Assembly: GCA_032191485.1 (NCBI GenBank)
Contig: JAVDOI010000136.1
Span: forward strand, 378,501-442,500
DNA length: 64,000 bases
Reading direction: 5' to 3'
Origin: Leptoclinus maculatus
Taxonomy: Eukaryota > Chordata > Actinopteri > Perciformes > Stichaeidae
Below, in pieces: positions 62,525 through 64,000 of this stretch (within the stretch, counting starts at the first letter, position 1; each line of letters begins with the position of its first letter). Below the pieces are notes generated by a model. It made no database searches, was not told the DNA's origin, and was given only the letters and a program-made list of their open reading frames with translations. Made by a program: the position numbers and the translations under genes.

Positions 62525-63852
62525 TGATATTAGCCCATGTTGTCTAAACCTAACTACAGTAGTTTCCTTTCCTAAACCTAACTAAGTAGTTTTGTTGTCT
62601 AAACCTAACTAAGTAGTTTTGTTGTCTAAACCTAACTAAGTAGTTGTGTTGTCTAAACCTAACTAAGTAGTTTTGTTGTCTAAACCTAACTTAGTAGTTT
62701 TGTTGTCTAAACCTAACTAAATAGTTGTGTTGTCTAAACCTAACTAAGTAGTTGTGTTGTCTAAACCTAACTAAGTAGTTGTGTTGTCTAAACCTAACTA
62801 AGTAGTTTTGTTGTCTAAACCTAACTAAGTAGTTTTGTTGCCTAAACCTAACTACAGTAGTTGTGTTCTCTAAACCAAACTAAGTAGTTTTGTTGTCTAA
62901 ACCTAACTAAGTAGTTGTGTTGTCTAAACCTAACTAAGTAGTTTTGTTGTCTAAACCTAACTAAGTAGTTTTGTTGCCTAAACCTAACTACAGTAGTTGT
63001 GTTCTCTAAACCAAACTACAGTAGTTGTGTTCTCTAAACCTAACTACAGTAGTTTTGTTGTCTAAACCTAACTACAGTAGTTGTGTTCTCTAAACCTAAC
63101 TACAGTAGTTTTGTTGTCTAAACCTAACTACAGTAGTTTCCTTTCCTAAACCTAACTACAGTAGTTGTGTTGCCTAAACCTAACTACAGTAGTTTTGTTG
63201 TCTAAACCTAACTAAATAGTTTTGTTGCCTAAACCTAACTACAGTAGTTGTGTTCTCTAAACCTAACTACAGTAGTTGTGTTCTCTAAACCTAACTACAG
63301 TAGTTGTGTTCTCTAAACCTAACTACAGTAGTTGTGTTCTCTAAACCTAACTACAGTAGTTTTGTTGTCTAAACCTAACTACAGTAGTTTTGTTGTCTAA
63401 ACCTAACTACAGTAGTTGTGTTGTCTAAACCTAACTAAGTAGTTTTGTTGTCTAAACCTAACTACAGTAGTTGTGTTGTCTAAACCTAACTAAGTAGTTT
63501 TGTTGTCTAAACCTAACTACAGTAGTTGTGTTCTCTAAACCTAACTACAGTAGTTGTGTTCTTTAAACCTAACTACAGTAGTTGTGTTGTCTAAACCTAA
63601 CTACAGTAGTTTTGTTGTCTAAACCTAACTACAGTAGTTGTGTTGTCTAAACCTAACTAAGTAGTTTTGTTGTCTAAACCTAACTACAGTAGTTGTGTTC
63701 TCTAAACCTAACTACAGTAGTTGTGTTCTTTAAACCTAACTACAGTAGTTGTGTTGTCTAAACCTAACTACAGTAGTTTTGTTGTCTAAACCTAACTACA
63801 GTAGTTGTGTTGTCTAAACCTAACTAAGTAGTTTTGTTGTCTAAACCTAACT
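62525..63852 (+). repeat. 27/28-bp minisatellite, about 47 copies
   Basis: Units begin CTAAACCTAACTAAGTAGTT (27-bp type) or CTAAACCTAACTACAGTAGT (28-bp type) and end TTGTTGT, GTGTTGT, GTGTTCT or, twice, TCCTTTC. The two types are interspersed. A six-unit block repeats with period 167 bp near the right end (the rare CTTTAAACC variant occurs at 63561 and 63728). Confidence 0.95.
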
Positions 63853-64000
63853 CAGCCTGTTCTGAGGGGCCACATGACACGAAAAGTCTGGCAAAATGTA
63901 TTCGTGCAAGACGTGATAAATGATATAAATTGGGAAAACAGCACTTTGAGAAAGTCTCTCGTCAAAGACTTTCATGTTGTTTTGTTCAAACGAAAAGTGA

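Noticed and set aside
62525..63852. Interstitial telomere-like repeat (CCTAAAC)
   Set aside because: The unit is 27-28 bp with only one CCTAA per unit; vertebrate telomeres are perfect hexamers (CCCTAA).

Overview
The window looks like a piece of a ray-finned (percomorph-type) fish nuclear genome. It has spliced genes with GT-AG introns, AATAAA poly(A) signals, very long microsatellites, LINE 3' ends, a hAT-type MITE and many dispersed repeats. The two recognisable protein families are natterin-like proteins (tandem DM9 repeats followed by an aerolysin-type pore-forming domain) and vertebrate PTRH1 (peptidyl-tRNA hydrolase 1). The species cannot be named from the sequence alone.

About 48 kb (6.2-53.7 kb) is a natterin-like gene cluster. 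Five genes look intact: N1 (7281-9861, minus), N4 (28596-31498, plus), N5 (32443-36164, minus), N6 (44999-46346, plus) and N7 (51698-53675, plus). N3 (exon at 19936-20870, plus) has a complete effector exon but a mutated signal-peptide exon and no N-terminal linker. There are two pseudogene fragments, at 6254-6387 and 13352-13884. The intact genes share one plan: a 5' untranslated first intron whose acceptor AG directly abuts the start ATG, a short leader exon (55-115 nt) carrying the signal peptide, a phase-1 intron, and one long exon (1088 or 1091 nt) carrying both DM9 repeats and the whole aerolysin-like domain. N6 and N7 are GC-rich in their coding exons; N1, N3, N4 and N5 are not.

The DNA between the genes records repeated unequal exchange. 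Blocks of 0.2-1.4 kb recur in the same orientation at 9.9-15.5, 22.8-25.0 and 26.9-28.4 kb, promoter copies recur at 15.9 and 28.2 kb, and orphan 3'-UTR copies remain at about 21.1 and 38.9 kb where the genes they belonged to are missing. A 5'-truncated LINE (25049-26869) sits in one duplicate while the other duplicate keeps the empty target site.

Downstream of the cluster lies ptrh1 (55118-58932, five coding exons, plus strand). Its introns hold a (TG)97 tract, a (TG)14 tract just before the exon 2 acceptor, and 1.43 kb of an apparently perfect 9-bp repeat (about 159 copies). From 59 kb to the end I see no gene. The window closes with a 1.3 kb minisatellite (62.5-63.85 kb) that has grown from the inside of a dispersed element with other copies at 1.8, 17, 52 and 59 kb.

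Functionally the cluster would encode secreted, disulphide-containing, probably glycosylated pore-forming proteins of the natterin type, known from toadfish venom and from fish mucus and innate immunity. ptrh1 is an unrelated housekeeping neighbour that recycles peptidyl-tRNA.
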